Below are positions 12,406-26,884 of a DNA stretch of 64,000 bases, piece after piece. Numbering within the stretch: the stretch's first letter is position 1; every line of letters begins with the position of its first letter. Position numbers and translations under genes: made by a program. Below the pieces are notes generated by a model. It made no database searches and was not told the DNA's origin. It worked only from the letters and a program-made list of their open reading frames with translations. Source of the DNA: Aquipseudomonas alcaligenes MRY13-0052 (lineage in GTDB: Bacteria; Pseudomonadota; Gammaproteobacteria; Pseudomonadales; Pseudomonadaceae); NCBI GenBank assembly GCA_000474255.1, contig BATO01000005.1, positions 97,118-161,117 of the forward strand, given 5' to 3'.

Positions 12406-13770
12406 TTAGTGAGCCTCCCCCGTTCCGCAGATGGCCGCGACGATCTTCTCCATCGCCGCGCTGCGAGAACCTTTGATCAGAATTGTTGTGTTGGCGTCCT
12501 GCTCGTCGACCAGGGCCTGGATAAGGCTGGACTGATCAGCGAAATGGCGCCCATCGTCGCCGAACGCGGCGACGGCGTGCGCCATCTGAGGACCGACTGC
12601 ATAGAGCGCGCTGACCTTGCCCCGCGCGTGGAGACCCACGTCGCGATGACCCTGTTCGGCCCATTCCCCCAGCTCGCCCATGTCCCCGAGCACCAGAACG
12701 GTACGCCCAGGAAAACCGGCGAGTATATCAACGGCCGCGATCATCGAAGCCGGGTTGGCGTTGTAGCTGTCATCGATCACGCGCATACCGCTGGGCGCCA
12801 ACTGCGCTACGGTGCGGCCCTTGACCGGTTGCAGGTTCTGCAGCCCCTCGCGGATACCGACCAGCGGTACGCCCAGGGCATGGGCAGCGGCAGCAGCGGC
12901 CAGGGCATTGGCGACGTTGTGCAGGCCCAGCAGGTTGAGCTGGATGTTCGCTTCCCCAGCCACGCCCTTGAGCGTGAAGGCCATGCAGCCACGGGCATCG
13001 CGGACGATGGATTCGGCACGCAGGTCGGCATCCTCAGCCTTGAGGCCAAAGCTCAGCACCTGGCGAGCGCCATTGCGCTGGCACCAGGTTTCGAAGGCCT
13101 TGTCATCGCGGTTGAGCACGGCAACGCCATCGGCAGCCAGGCCTTCGAGGATCTCGCCCTTGGCCAGGACGATCTTCTCCGGCCCACCGAACTCGCCGAC
13201 ATGGGCGGTACCGGCGTTGTTGATGATGGCCACCTGGGGCCGGGTCAGGCCGACGGTGTAGGCGATTTCGCCGACTCGCGAGGCACCCAGTTCGATCACG
13301 GCGCTACGATGTTCCGGCGCCAGTTCGAGCAAGGTGAGCGGTGCACCCAGGTCGTTGTTCAGGTTGCCACGGGTCGCCAGGACCGGGCCCTGGGTACGCA
13401 GGATGCTGGCGAGCATCTCCTTGACCGTGGTCTTGCCACTGGAACCGGTCACCGCTGCCACCTTGCCGGTGAACGCGTCACGATTGAGCGCGCCGAGCTG
13501 GCCGAGCGCTACGCGGGTATCACCGACCAGCAACTGTGGCAAGGGCGCACCCGGAATCTCTCGCTGAACGAGCGCCGCGATAGCGCCCTTGCTGGCCACG
13601 TCCGCCAGGTAGTCGTGCCCATCGAAATTCGGACCGACCAGCGCGATGAACAGCTGGCCGGGCTCGACGCGCCGGCTGTCGGTGGTCACTGCCGAGAATG
13701 CAGCATCAGCACCGATCAGCCGGGCGTGCAAAGGCGTCTGCAGAGCGGAGAGGCGCATGGGCTCAAGCAT
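12406..13770 (-). CDS. murF: UDP-MurNAc-tripeptide--D-alanyl-D-alanine ligase MurF
   Basis: MurF adds D-Ala-D-Ala to complete UDP-MurNAc-pentapeptide. The product is 454 residues from MLEPMRLSAL. It carries the ATP loop GSSGKTT at residues 109-115, the central-domain motif ELGASRVGEIAYTV and the C-terminal DDSYNANPASM. The start overlaps the murE stop by eight bases. A longer upstream frame is read-through of murE sequence in another phase and was not used. Confidence 0.97.
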   Translation of the reverse strand: MLEPMRLSALQTPLHARLIGADAAFSAVTTDSRRVEPGQLFIALVGPNFDGHDYLADVASKGAIAALVQREIPGAPLPQLLVGDTRVALGQLGALNRDAFTGKVAAVTGSSGKTTVKEMLASILRTQGPVLATRGNLNNDLGAPLTLLELAPEHRSAVIELGASRVGEIAYTVGLTRPQVAIINNAGTAHVGEFGGPEKIVLAKGEILEGLAADGVAVLNRDDKAFETWCQRNGARQVLSFGLKAEDADLRAESIVRDARGCMAFTLKGVAGEANIQLNLLGLHNVANALAAAAAAHALGVPLVGIREGLQNLQPVKGRTVAQLAPSGMRVIDDSYNANPASMIAAVDILAGFPGRTVLVLGDMGELGEWAEQGHRDVGLHARGKVSALYAVGPQMAHAVAAFGDDGRHFADQSSLIQALVDEQDANTTILIKGSRSAAMEKIVAAICGTGEAH

Positions 13771-15225
13771 GGCTCGCCCCCCAGGCGCCCAGGGCGGCCT
13801 CGGCTTCCTGCAGATCGGAGAACGGCAGGCGTTCGCCGTTGATTTCCTGGTAATCCTCATGGCCTTTGCCCGCCAGCAGCACGACGTCGTCGCGCCCCGC
13901 ATTGGCGATCAAACGGGCAATGGCGGCACCGCGTCCGTGCACGAACTCGGCCTTGGCGGCGTCAGCGAAACCAGGGCGGATGTCGTCGAAGATCTGCGCG
14001 GGGTCTTCGCTGCGCGGGTTGTCGTCGGTGACCAGCACATGGTCAGCCAGGCGTTCGGCCAGGCCCGCCATCAGCGGGCGCTTGCCGCGATCGCGATCAC
14101 CACCGCAGCCGAACAGGCACAGCAGGCGGCCACGGGCATGGGGGCGCAAGGCTTCGAGGACTTTTTCCAGCGCATCGGGCGTGTGTGCGTAATCCACCAC
14201 CACCAGCGGCTTGTCGCCGCCACCCAGGCGTTGCATGCGGCCGACGGGCCCTTGCAGGCCAGGCAGCGCACGGAGGATTTCATCCAGCGGGTAGCCCATG
14301 CCCAACAGGGCACCGACAACCGCCAGCAGGTTGCTCAGGTTGAAGCGGCCCAGCAACGGACTGCGCAGCAAGCCTTCGCCCTGAGGCGTCACAAGGCTGG
14401 CACGCACACCGTCATCATCGAAGTGGGCTTCACGGCAATAGATGAAGGCCGACGCATCTTCCTGGCTGTAGCCGATGAGACGCGATTCATGCTCGCGCGA
14501 TGCCAGTTCGCGACCGAACGCATCGTCGAGGTTGATCACCCGGCAGCGCAGTTGCGGCCAGTCGAACAGCCGGGCCTTGGCGGCGCCATAGGCTTCCATC
14601 GAGCCGTGGTAGTCGAGATGGTCACGGGACAGGTTGGTGAACACGGCGATATCGAAGGCGAGCGCGGCGACACGGCCCTGCTCCAGCCCATGGGACGATA
14701 CTTCCATTGCCACCGCGCGGGCACCGGCCTGCTTGAGGTTGGCCAGGGTCGCCTGCACCGCCAGGGGATCGGGCGTGGTGTGGCGGCCGCTTTCCAGTTC
14801 GCCGTGGAAGCCGGTACCCAGGGTGCCGACGATGCCGCAACGCTCACCGAGCAGGTCGAGGGCCTGGGCGATCAACTGGCTGACGCTGGTCTTGCCGTTT
14901 GTACCGGTAACGCCGACCAGGTTCAGACCACGGCTGGGCTCGCCATAGAAGCGCCCGGCGATGGCCGAGAGCTGCCCGGCCAGGCCCTTGATGGCGACCA
15001 GTTCGGCGCCGCTGGCGTCGATGGCCGCAGCCCCTTCGGATTCATAGGCGACGGCAGTGGCGCCACGTGCGATGGCGTCGGCGATGTGGGCACGGCCGTC
15101 CTGCTGGATGCCCGGTACCGCCAGGAACAGATCGCCCGGGCGCACCTTACGGCTGTCCAGGGTCAGTTCACGGATGAGGGTGGCGCTTTCGGCCTGGGGC
15201 AACAATTGATTCAGTGGCATGGGCA

Positions 15226-15226
<1 letters not shown>
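13763..15226 (-). CDS. murE: UDP-MurNAc-dipeptide--meso-diaminopimelate ligase MurE
   Basis: MurE adds the third stem-peptide residue. The product is 487 residues from MPMPLNQLLP, with the ATP loop GTNGKTS at residues 108-114. The C-terminal motif DDNPRSEDP contains DNPR, which marks meso-diaminopimelate rather than lysine specificity, as expected for a Gram-negative. The ATG shares one base with the ftsI stop (TGATG). Upstream in-frame sequence overlaps ftsI and is excluded. Confidence 0.98.
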
Positions 15227-18189
<2,963 letters not shown>

Positions 18190-18193
<4 letters not shown>

Positions 18194-18645
18194 AGGATAA
18201 GGTCACGCAGTTCGTCCGGCAGACCGCCGGGTTGTTTGATTGCCATGAGGTCCGCGTCGGAAATCGCGTTCCAGGCGTCTTCGTCCCATATCTGGAACTT
18301 GTTCAACTGGCCGACCAGCATTGCCTTCTTGTCCAGGCCCGCGTACTCGCGCAAGCGCGGCGGGACGAGGAAACGACCGTTACCGTCCAACTCGAGGTCG
18401 ACGGCGTTACCGATCAAGAGGCGTTGCAACCGGCGGGTTTCTTCACGCAGGGACGGCAGCTCACGAAGCTTGGCTTCGATGAGCTCCCACTCGGGCAGCG
18501 GATAAAGGGTCAAGCAGCGGTCCACGGCGTCGATCGTGACGATCAACTGCCCATCACAACGCGAAAAAAGCTCATCCCGATACCGGCTCGGCATCGCGAT
18601 GCGCCCTTTGGCGTCGAGACTGATGGCATTTGCTCCGCGAAACAC
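18190..18645 (-). CDS. mraZ: Transcriptional regulator MraZ
   Basis: MraZ is the AbrB-like DNA-binding protein that represses the dcw operon by binding direct repeats upstream of itself. The product is 151 residues with two SpoVT/AbrB-type halves: [21 protein letters not shown] at the N-terminus and a second [19 protein letters not shown] around residue 105. It is the first gene of the cluster. Four repeats matching the MraZ box lie upstream of it at 18676-18710. Confidence 0.97.
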
Positions 18646-18675
18646 GGCTGCGTTTCCCCTTTTTTAGGCTTCCCG

Positions 18676-18710
18676 TACCAATTGATCCCACTTCGTCCCA
18701 CTTTGCACCA
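18676..18710 (-). promoter_or_regulatory. MraZ boxes upstream of mraZ
   Basis: On the minus strand the sequence reads TGGTG, TGGGA, TGGGA, TGGTA, each separated by exactly five bases (18706-18710, 18696-18700, 18686-18690, 18676-18680). This 10-bp-phased TGGGN array is the known MraZ operator design. Two repeats match fully and two have one change. The array lies 31-65 bases upstream of the mraZ start, where it would overlap the dcw promoter. The whole gap 18646-18984 holds only this array, the tandem repeat at 18905-18954 and no supported gene. Confidence 0.8.
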
Positions 18711-18904
18711 CTTCCGCACACTATAGAAATGCGCGCGCCCCACCGTCAAGGCAGGCAAAGACGGAAAATTCCTTACAGGACGGAGATTTAGCGAGCTTTG
18801 GGGAGGGGCAAGAAGAGATATTGCAGCGGATTTCAGGCACAAAAATGAAGCACACCAGAACGCTGGAGCGCGAACTTAAAGTAATTTCTCAAGAGTAAGA
18901 TTTT

Positions 18905-18954
18905 TTCGGTATTTCAGACGTGGTGCAAATTCGGTATTTCGGACGCGGGGCAAA
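18905..18954. repeat. Tandem duplication of a 25-bp unit downstream of rnpB
   Basis: Two adjacent 25-base copies (18905-18929 and 18930-18954) begin TTCGGTATTTC and end GCAAA, with only three differences. They sit about 30 bases beyond the 3' end of rnpB and about 200 bases upstream of the MraZ boxes. No clear hairpin terminator is visible here, and the function is unknown. Confidence 0.75.
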
Positions 18955-18984
18955 GAAGGGAATGAAGCGGAAGTGGGAAAAAGT

Positions 18985-19340
18985 GGAGAGTCGATCTGTA
19001 AGCCGGGTTCTGTCGTGGACAGTCATTCATCTACGGCTGCCATCACTGACAGCCTTTAGCAACCTACCCGAATCCGACGCGGGCCGCGCCAAGGATTCCT
19101 ATTTGGTCTTGCTCCGAGTGGGGTTTACCTAGCCACGAACTGTTGCCAGCCGTGCGGTGCGCTCTTACCGCACCTTTTCACCCTTACCGGCGCTTGCGCG
19201 CTTAGGCGGTTATTTTCTGTGGCACTTTCCGTAGGCTTTCGCCTCCCAGGCGTTACCTGGCACTCTGCCCTATGGAGCCCGGACTTTCCTCCCTCTCAAA
19301 ATCGCGAACGAAATGAGACAGCGACTGTCCGATCGACTCT
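18985..19340 (-). ncRNA. rnpB: RNase P RNA (class A)
   Basis: This is the catalytic RNA that trims the 5' leader of tRNA precursors. Reading leftward, the 5' end AGAGTCGATCGGACAGTCGC pairs with the 3' end region GCCGGGTT...AGATCGACTCTC, forming the P1 helix. The conserved GGAGGAAAGTCCGGGCTCC core (near 19270-19300), the AGGGTGAAAAGGTGCGGTAAGAG region and the ACAGAACCCGGCTTA 3' segment are all present. The exact ends are estimated to within a few bases. Its position between mraZ and rsmI is conserved in Pseudomonas. Confidence 0.95.
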
Positions 19341-19380
19341 CCGCCGCCAAGGGTAGCGGCAGGCCAGCATAAGAACAAGC

Positions 19381-20253
19381 TCAAGAATCGCTTTGACGCT
19401 CCAGGGCGGCCTGGTAAAGCAGGTTCTTGCGCACCCCGGTGATCTCCGCAGCCAGCGCCGCAGCTCGCTTCAAGGGAAGTTCTCCCAGCAGCAGATCGAG
19501 CACACGCAGCGCCTCGCCACTGATCGCATCCTCGCCCTCCGGCTCCTGCCAACCGGCCACCAGCAGCACACATTCACCGCGCTGCTGGTTGGAATCGGCA
19601 GCCACCCAGTCACGCAACGCCGAGAGCGGGGAGCCCTTGAGCGTTTCGAAGGTCTTGGTCAGCTCCCTCGCCAAAACTGCCGGGCGCTCCTCACCGAAGA
19701 CCGTGACCATATCTTCCAGGCACTCGAGCAGACGATGGGGCGCCTCGTAGAAGATCAAGGTACGCGGCTCTTCCTTCACTCGCTCCAGACGGGAGCGACG
19801 TCCCACTGCCTTGGCAGGAAGAAAGCCTTCGAAGATGAAGCGATCGGATGGCAGCCCCGCCGCCGATAGCGCGGCAATGAGCGCACTGGGACCGGGCACC
19901 GGGACAACCGTGATCCCTGCGGCCCGCACCTGGCGCACCAGGTGATAGCCGGGGTCGGAAATCAACGGTGTGCCCGCATCGGAGATCAGCGCCACATCTT
20001 CGCCCGCCTGCAGGCGCGCCAGGAAACGCCCGCCCTCCTCTCGCTCGTTGTGATCGTGGCAAGCCGCCAGAGGCGTACTGATACCGAAATGCTGCAGCAG
20101 ACGAACGGAATGACGGGTGTCTTCGGCAGCGATAAGCGCCACATCGCGCAGCACCCGCAGGGCACGGGTACTGATGTCGTCGAGGTTGCCGATCGGCGTA
20201 GCCACCACATAGAGCTTGCCCAAGGTGACAGCAGAGCCTGGGGAAACGGTCAC
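19381..20253 (-). CDS. rsmI: 16S rRNA (cytidine1402-2'-O)-methyltransferase RsmI
   Basis: RsmI methylates the 2'-O of C1402, complementing RsmH. It is a tetrapyrrole-methylase-fold protein. The 290-residue product has the family segments [31 protein letters not shown], the [13 protein letters not shown] motif, [13 protein letters not shown] and [16 protein letters not shown] start at 20253 is chosen because GAGG precedes it at a proper distance. An ATG at 20286 would add 11 residues without that signal. It diverges from lpoA. Confidence 0.93.
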   Translation of the reverse strand: MTVSPGSAVTLGKLYVVATPIGNLDDISTRALRVLRDVALIAAEDTRHSVRLLQHFGISTPLAACHDHNEREEGGRFLARLQAGEDVALISDAGTPLISDPGYHLVRQVRAAGITVVPVPGPSALIAALSAAGLPSDRFIFEGFLPAKAVGRRSRLERVKEEPRTLIFYEAPHRLLECLEDMVTVFGEERPAVLARELTKTFETLKGSPLSALRDWVAADSNQQRGECVLLVAGWQEPEGEDAISGEALRVLDLLLGELPLKRAAALAAEITGVRKNLLYQAALERQSDS

Positions 20254-20375
20254 AAGACACCTCGGAATTGACTTAAAGGCGCGCATTGTAGCCCGTTTCT
20301 GACCTCCAACATCGCACCCCAGGCGGGCCTTGGGTACAATCCCCCGCTTCTTTGATCGAGTACCGGGATCGTTAA

Positions 20376-22183
20376 ATGATCGCTTGCCTGCGCCCGCTTT
20401 CCGCACTCTGCCTCGCCGGCCTGCTGGCCGCCTGCGGCAGTTCGCCCACCTCCAGCCTCGGCGAACTGCCCCGCACGCCTCAGGCCAGCATCGAGCAGAT
20501 GCTTCAGCAAGCGAACGACAGCAAGCCCGAGCAAGCGGCCTCGCTGCGCCTCTCCGCTGCCGACCTGGCATACAAGCAGCAAGATATCGGCCGCTCGGCA
20601 CGCATTCTCGAGCAGGTCCAGCTCGACGGCCTCAAGCCCGCCCAGCAGGTATTCGCCAGCACGCTTGCCGCCGAACTGGCCATGGCACGCAACCAGCCGA
20701 AAAGCGCACTCAAGGCCCTGAGCCACCCCAGCCTAGAGCGCCTGGGTGAACTGCCGGTCGAACAGCAGACCCGCACCCAACTGGTTCGCGCCCGCGCCCT
20801 GGAGGCCGATGGCCAGAACCTCGCGGCAGCCCGTGAGCGCGTATTCATCGCCCCGCTGCTCAATGGCGAAGCCGAGAAGACCAACCATGAAGCCATCTGG
20901 ACGCTGGTCTCCAACCTGCCGGCCGATCAGCTCCAGGCGGGCGGCGACGCCGACCTCGCGGGCTGGATGGAACTGGCCCGTGTAACCAAAGGCGCCGGCA
21001 CCCTGGAACAACAGCAGGCCGCCATCGAGTCCTGGCGCACCCAGCACCCCCAGCACCCGGCCGCCGAAGCACTGCCGGCACCGCTGGCGAAACTGAAGGA
21101 ACTGGCCAATCAGCCCCTGACCAAGATCGCCCTCCTCCTGCCCCAGGAAGGCCCTCTTGCCTCCGTCGCCCGCGCCCTGCGCGACGGTTTCCTCGCCGCC
21201 CACTATCAAGCCCAGCAGGCCGGCCAGAACCCTCCGGCCATCCAGTTGTATGACAGCTCGCACCTCAGCTCCCTGGACGACTTCTATCGCCAGGCCCAAG
21301 CAGATGGCGTGCAACTGGTGGTTGGCCCGCTGGAGAAGCCCCTGGTCAAGCAGATGAGCGACCGCGAGCAGCTGCCCATCACCACCCTGGCCCTGAACTA
21401 CAGCGACGCCGGCCAGGAAGGCCCCGCTCAATTGTTCCAGTTCGGTCTCGCCGCCGAGGATGAAGCCCGCGAAGTGGCACGCCGCGCCTGGGGTGACGGC
21501 ATGCGCCGCGCCGTGGCACTGGTGCCTCGCGGCGAATGGGGCGATCGCGTACTCAACGCCTTCCGCCAGAGCTGGGAGCAGTCCGGTGGCAGCCTGATCG
21601 CCGCCGAACATGTCGACCAACCGGTCGAACTCGCCCAGCAGATCGCCGACCTGTTCCAGCTGCGCCAGAGCGAATCGCGTGCCAAGCGCCTGCAAGGCGC
21701 ACTGGGCACACAGGTTGCCGCCCAGCCCTCTCGCCGCCAGGACGTCGACTTCATCTTCCTCGCCGCCACCCCGCAACAGGCCCAGCAGATCAAGCCGACC
21801 CTGGCCTTCCAATACGCGGGGGATGTGCCGGTGTATGCGACCTCCCACCTGTTCACCGGCAGCAACAACCAGGCGCAGTACCTGGACCTGAACGGCATCC
21901 GTTTCTGCGAAACCCCCTGGCTGCTGAACAGCAACGACCCGCTGCGTCAGGAGGTCGATCGCCAGTGGCCGCAAGCAGGTGGCAGCCTGGGCCGCCTTTA
22001 CGCAATGGGCGTGGACGCCTATCGACTGGCTCCTCGCCTGAACCAGCTCAAGGCGCTTCCGGAAAGCCGCGTTGACGGCCTCTCCGGCAGCCTCAGCCTC
22101 AACCCCGCACAGCGTGTCGAGCGCCAGCTGCCCTGGGCCGAATTCCGTGACGGCCAGGTCCTGCGACTCCCCGACAGCGATTC

Positions 22184-22187
<4 letters not shown>
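20376..22187 (+). CDS. lpoA: Penicillin-binding protein activator LpoA
   Basis: LpoA is an outer-membrane lipoprotein that stimulates the bifunctional PBP1a-type synthase. The 603-residue protein has a lipoprotein signal peptide ending LLAAC, with Cys20 as the lipidation site. A helical TPR-like N-terminal half follows. The C-terminal half resembles a periplasmic binding protein ([44 protein letters not shown]). It starts the run lpoA-yraN-diaA-BON, which has the same order in E. coli. Its stop overlaps the yraN start. Confidence 0.93.
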
Positions 22188-23701
<1,514 letters not shown>

Positions 23702-23718
23702 CCGAACAGCGCGCACAA

Positions 23719-23746
23719 AAAAGGCGATCCAACCGGATCGCCTTTT
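23719..23746. terminator. Bidirectional terminator between the BON lipoprotein gene and sspB
   Basis: Stem AAGGCGATCC / GGATCGCCTT (23721-23742) with an AACC loop. It has an A run on the left and a T run on the right, so it can end transcription from both converging genes. Confidence 0.9.
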
Positions 23747-23748
23747 TA

Positions 23749-24171
23749 TTATTTCACCACCTTGAGGCTGGGACGCCCACTGGGTCGCGGAGAACCACTC
23801 GACGGGTCGCCGCCGGACGGGCCGTCATCTTCCGGCCCCTGATCGTCCTCATCCACCACCGGAGGCTCCAGGTCGAAGACCATGCCCTGGCCGTTCTCCC
23901 GGGCATAGATGGCCATGATCGCCGCTGCCGGAATGTAGAGGTTGTGGGCAACACCACCGAAACGCCCCTCGAAACTCACCGCGTCGTTATCCATGTGCAG
24001 GTGACGCACCGCACTGGGAGAGACATTGAGCACGATCTGGCCATCGTTGGCGTAGCCGGCCGGCACCTGGACGCCGGCGAACTCGGCATTCACCAGCAGA
24101 TGGGGCGTGCAGTTGTTGTCGACGATCCACTCATAGAGCGCACGGACCAGATAGGGACGACTGGAGTTCAT
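23749..24171 (-). CDS. sspB: ClpXP adaptor SspB
   Basis: SspB delivers ssrA-tagged and other substrates to ClpXP. The product is 140 residues from MNSSRPYLVRALYEW. The compact N-terminal substrate-binding domain runs to about residue 105 (VRHLHMDNDAVSFEGRFGG). A flexible acidic Pro/Gly/Ser-rich tail follows, ending in the ClpX-binding motif RPSLKVVK. It is 13 bases downstream of sspA. Confidence 0.95.
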   Translation of the reverse strand: MNSSRPYLVRALYEWIVDNNCTPHLLVNAEFAGVQVPAGYANDGQIVLNVSPSAVRHLHMDNDAVSFEGRFGGVAHNLYIPAAAIMAIYARENGQGMVFDLEPPVVDEDDQGPEDDGPSGGDPSSGSPRPSGRPSLKVVK

Positions 24172-24184
24172 CAAGGGCTCCTTA

Positions 24185-24802
24185 TCAGCGCATGTCGTGC
24201 TCGACTGCCGACAGGCTGGCCTGGAAGCCATCGCGTGCGAAGAGGCGCTCCATGTAATCCAGCAATGGCTTGGCAGGACGAGGCAATTCGATTCCCAGGA
24301 CCGGCAGGCGCCAGAGAATCGGCAACAGGCAGCAGTCTACAAGACTGAGGTCTTCGCTGAGGAAAAAGGGTTTGTCGGCGAACAGCGGCGATACACCGGT
24401 GAGACTCTCACGCAGCTCCTTGCGAGCGACCGCCTTGACGGCCTCCTTCACCCGCGGATCGAGAATCTGATCCACAAGGCTGCACCAATCACGCTGCACA
24501 CGGTGCATCAGCAGCCGCGTATTACCCCTTGCTACCGGGTAGACCGGCATCAGCGGCGGGTGGGGGTAGCGCTCTTCGAGGTACTCCATCACCACAGTCG
24601 GCTCATAGAGTGCGAGGTCACGATCGACCAGGGTCGGCACGCTGCCGTATGGATTGACCTCGGCGAGCTTGGGCGGGCAACGGCCCGGCTCGACATCGAT
24701 TATGTCCGCAGCGACACCCTTCTCGGCGAGCACGATGCGTACACGATGGGAATAGTGGCCTGCGGGGTCGGAGTAACAGGCCAACCTGTTGGTTACGGCC
24801 AT
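24185..24802 (-). CDS. sspA: Stringent starvation protein A SspA
   Basis: SspA is a glutathione-S-transferase-fold protein that binds RNA polymerase and affects stationary-phase and virulence gene expression. The 205-residue product begins [25 protein letters not shown]. It has the [30 protein letters not shown] thioredoxin-like segment, then an all-helical C-terminal domain. The first gene of the sspA-sspB pair. Confidence 0.96.
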   Translation of the reverse strand: MAVTNRLACYSDPAGHYSHRVRIVLAEKGVAADIIDVEPGRCPPKLAEVNPYGSVPTLVDRDLALYEPTVVMEYLEERYPHPPLMPVYPVARGNTRLLMHRVQRDWCSLVDQILDPRVKEAVKAVARKELRESLTGVSPLFADKPFFLSEDLSLVDCCLLPILWRLPVLGIELPRPAKPLLDYMERLFARDGFQASLSAVEHDMR

Positions 24803-24835
24803 GGTGCCCTCCTCGCTTGAAGTTATGCAGTAGTA

Positions 24836-24866
24836 GAAAAACGCGCGCGCCCATTAAGGGCGCGCG
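24836..24866 (-). terminator. Terminator downstream of petC
   Basis: Stem CGCGCGCCC / GGGCGCGCG (24844-24866) with an ATTAA loop, followed leftward by TTTTT. It lies 24 bases after the cytochrome c1 stop. Confidence 0.85.
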
Positions 24867-24890
24867 AGTATACAACGGTGACGCGGGGTA

Positions 24891-25673
24891 TCAGTGCACG
24901 TCTTTCCAGTATTCACGCTTCAGCAGATAGGCGAATACGAAGAAGAAGGCCAGATACAGCAGAACGTAGGTGCCGATACGCTGCATGTGCAGCTTGTTCG
25001 GGTCCGCAGAGTAAGCCAGGAAGGTCACCAGGTTCTGAACCTTCACATCGAACTCGGCTTCGCTCAGCTTGCCGGTCTTCGGCACGATGGTCAGCTGATC
25101 ACAGGCTTCGTGGGTGATGGGGGCCCCAGTCAGCGGGTCATACTGCTTCTTGCCGCCTTCGACAGCCTGGACCTGCTTGCAACCCACGACCTGGCGACCT
25201 TGCAGGCCGACCAGCACGTTAGGCATGCCGACGTTCGGGAAGATCTTGTTGTTCACGCCCCAGGGACGCGCCGGATCTTCATAGAAGTTGCGCAGGTAGC
25301 TGTACAGCCAGTCGGTACCACGAACACGGGCGACCAGGGTCAGGTCCGGCGGCGCGGCGCCGAACCAGGTCTTGGCATCGCTCGGCTTCATGCCGATCTG
25401 CATGTGGTCGCCAATCTTGGCGCCAGTCAGAACCAGGTTCTGCATCATCAACTCTTCAGGAATGCCCAGGTCCTTGGCCACGCGCTCATAGCGCTGGAAC
25501 TTGGCACTGTGGCAGCCCATGCAGTAGTTGGCGAAGGTACGAGCACCGTCTTGCAGTGCAGCCTTGTCGGTCAGGTCGATATCGACATGATCCAGCTCTA
25601 CATCATGGCCACCGGCGGCGAAGGTCAAGGCCGGCAGCGCAGCGATAACAAATGCAGCAAATAGCTTTTTCAT
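24891..25673 (-). CDS. petC: Ubiquinol-cytochrome c reductase, cytochrome c1 subunit
   Basis: Cytochrome c1 carries electrons from the Rieske centre to soluble cytochrome c. The 260-residue precursor has a signal peptide (MKKLFAAFVIAALPALTFAA). The heme c motif CMGCH is at residues 51-55, and a Met ligand candidate lies in the segment FPNVGMPNVLVG. A single C-terminal membrane anchor (YVLLYLAFFFVFAYLL) is present. Its ATG shares one base with the cytochrome b stop (TGATG). Confidence 0.97.
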   Translation of the reverse strand: MKKLFAAFVIAALPALTFAAGGHDVELDHVDIDLTDKAALQDGARTFANYCMGCHSAKFQRYERVAKDLGIPEELMMQNLVLTGAKIGDHMQIGMKPSDAKTWFGAAPPDLTLVARVRGTDWLYSYLRNFYEDPARPWGVNNKIFPNVGMPNVLVGLQGRQVVGCKQVQAVEGGKKQYDPLTGAPITHEACDQLTIVPKTGKLSEAEFDVKVQNLVTFLAYSADPNKLHMQRIGTYVLLYLAFFFVFAYLLKREYWKDVH

Positions 25674-26884
25674 CAGCCTGTCACCCTTTCCGGAACCGGT
25701 TTGGTTTTTTCCATCCTGGTGTAGAAGGGCATCAGGATGAAGTACGCGAAGTACAGGATGGTGCACACCTGCGACAGCAGCGTACGGCCCGGGGTCGGCG
25801 CGAGAACACCCAGCACGCCGAGGATGACGAAGGACACGCAGAAGATCAGCAGCCAGACCTTGCTCAGCCAGCCTTTGTAGCGCATCGATTTGACGGGGCT
25901 GCGATCCAGCCACGGCAGCACGAAGAGCACGGCGATGGCGGCGCCCATGGCGATAACGCCCATCAGCTTGTCCGGAACGGCACGGAGAATCGCGTAGAAC
26001 GGGGTGAAGTACCACACCGGTGCGATGTGCTCAGGCGTCTTGAACGGGTTGGCCTGTTCGAAGTTCGGCTTCTCGAGGAAGTAACCGCCCATCTCCGGGA
26101 AGAAGAACACCACGAAGCAGAACACGAAGAGGAACACCACCACACCGACGATGTCTTTCACGCTGTAGTAGGGGTGGAAGGCGATGCCGTCGAGCGGAAT
26201 GCCGTTCTCATCCTTCAGCTTCTTGATGTCCACGCCGTCGGGGTTGTTCGAACCCACTTCGTGCAGGGCCAGGATGTGCAGCACGACCAGACCGAGGATC
26301 ACGATCGGCAGCGCAATCACATGCAGCGCGAAGAAGCGGTTCAGGGTGATGCCGGAGATCAGGTAGTCACCACGGATCCACTGGGTCAGGTCGCCGCCGA
26401 TCACCGGAATGGCGCCGAACAGCGAGATGATCACCTGGGCACCCCAGTAGGACATCTGGCCCCAGGGCAGCAGGTAGCCCATGAAGGCCTCAGCCATCAG
26501 GGCGAGGTAGATCAGCATGCCGAAGATCCACACCAGCTCGCGCGGCTTCTGGTAGGAGCCGTAGAGCAGACCGCGGAACATGTGCATGTAGACCACGATG
26601 AAGAACGCCGAGGCGCCGGTGGAGTGCAGGTAGCGAATGATCGCCCCGTACTCGACGTCGCGCATGATGTACTCGACGGACGCGAAGGCCTCTTCAGCGG
26701 ACGGGGTGAAGCTCATGGTCAGCCAGATACCGGTGAGGATCTGGTTCACCAGGACCAGCAGGGCCAGGGAGCCGAAGAAATAGAAGAAGTTGAAGTTCTT
26801 CGGAGCGTAGTACTTGCTCAGATGGTCTTCCCACATCTTGGTCGCGGGGAAGCGCGCATCGATCCATTCCATGAATTTGCTCAT
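25673..26884 (-). CDS. petB: Ubiquinol-cytochrome c reductase, cytochrome b subunit
   Basis: Cytochrome b of complex III holds both b hemes and the quinone sites. The 403-residue full-length protein has eight membrane segments. Conserved His residues are in HSTGASAFFIVVYMHMFRGLLYG and FALHVIALPIVILGLVVLHI. The Qo-site PEW-like element falls around PEHIAPVWYFTPFYAILRA. It is transcribed between petA and petC, with a one-base stop/start overlap on each side. Confidence 0.98.
   Translation of the reverse strand: MSKFMEWIDARFPATKMWEDHLSKYYAPKNFNFFYFFGSLALLVLVNQILTGIWLTMSFTPSAEEAFASVEYIMRDVEYGAIIRYLHSTGASAFFIVVYMHMFRGLLYGSYQKPRELVWIFGMLIYLALMAEAFMGYLLPWGQMSYWGAQVIISLFGAIPVIGGDLTQWIRGDYLISGITLNRFFALHVIALPIVILGLVVLHILALHEVGSNNPDGVDIKKLKDENGIPLDGIAFHPYYSVKDIVGVVVFLFVFCFVVFFFPEMGGYFLEKPNFEQANPFKTPEHIAPVWYFTPFYAILRAVPDKLMGVIAMGAAIAVLFVLPWLDRSPVKSMRYKGWLSKVWLLIFCVSFVILGVLGVLAPTPGRTLLSQVCTILYFAYFILMPFYTRMEKTKPVPERVTG

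Noticed and set aside
14071..14319. Possible alternative short coding frame in murE
   Set aside because: Out-of-phase shadow of the MurE catalytic region with biased composition and no start signal.
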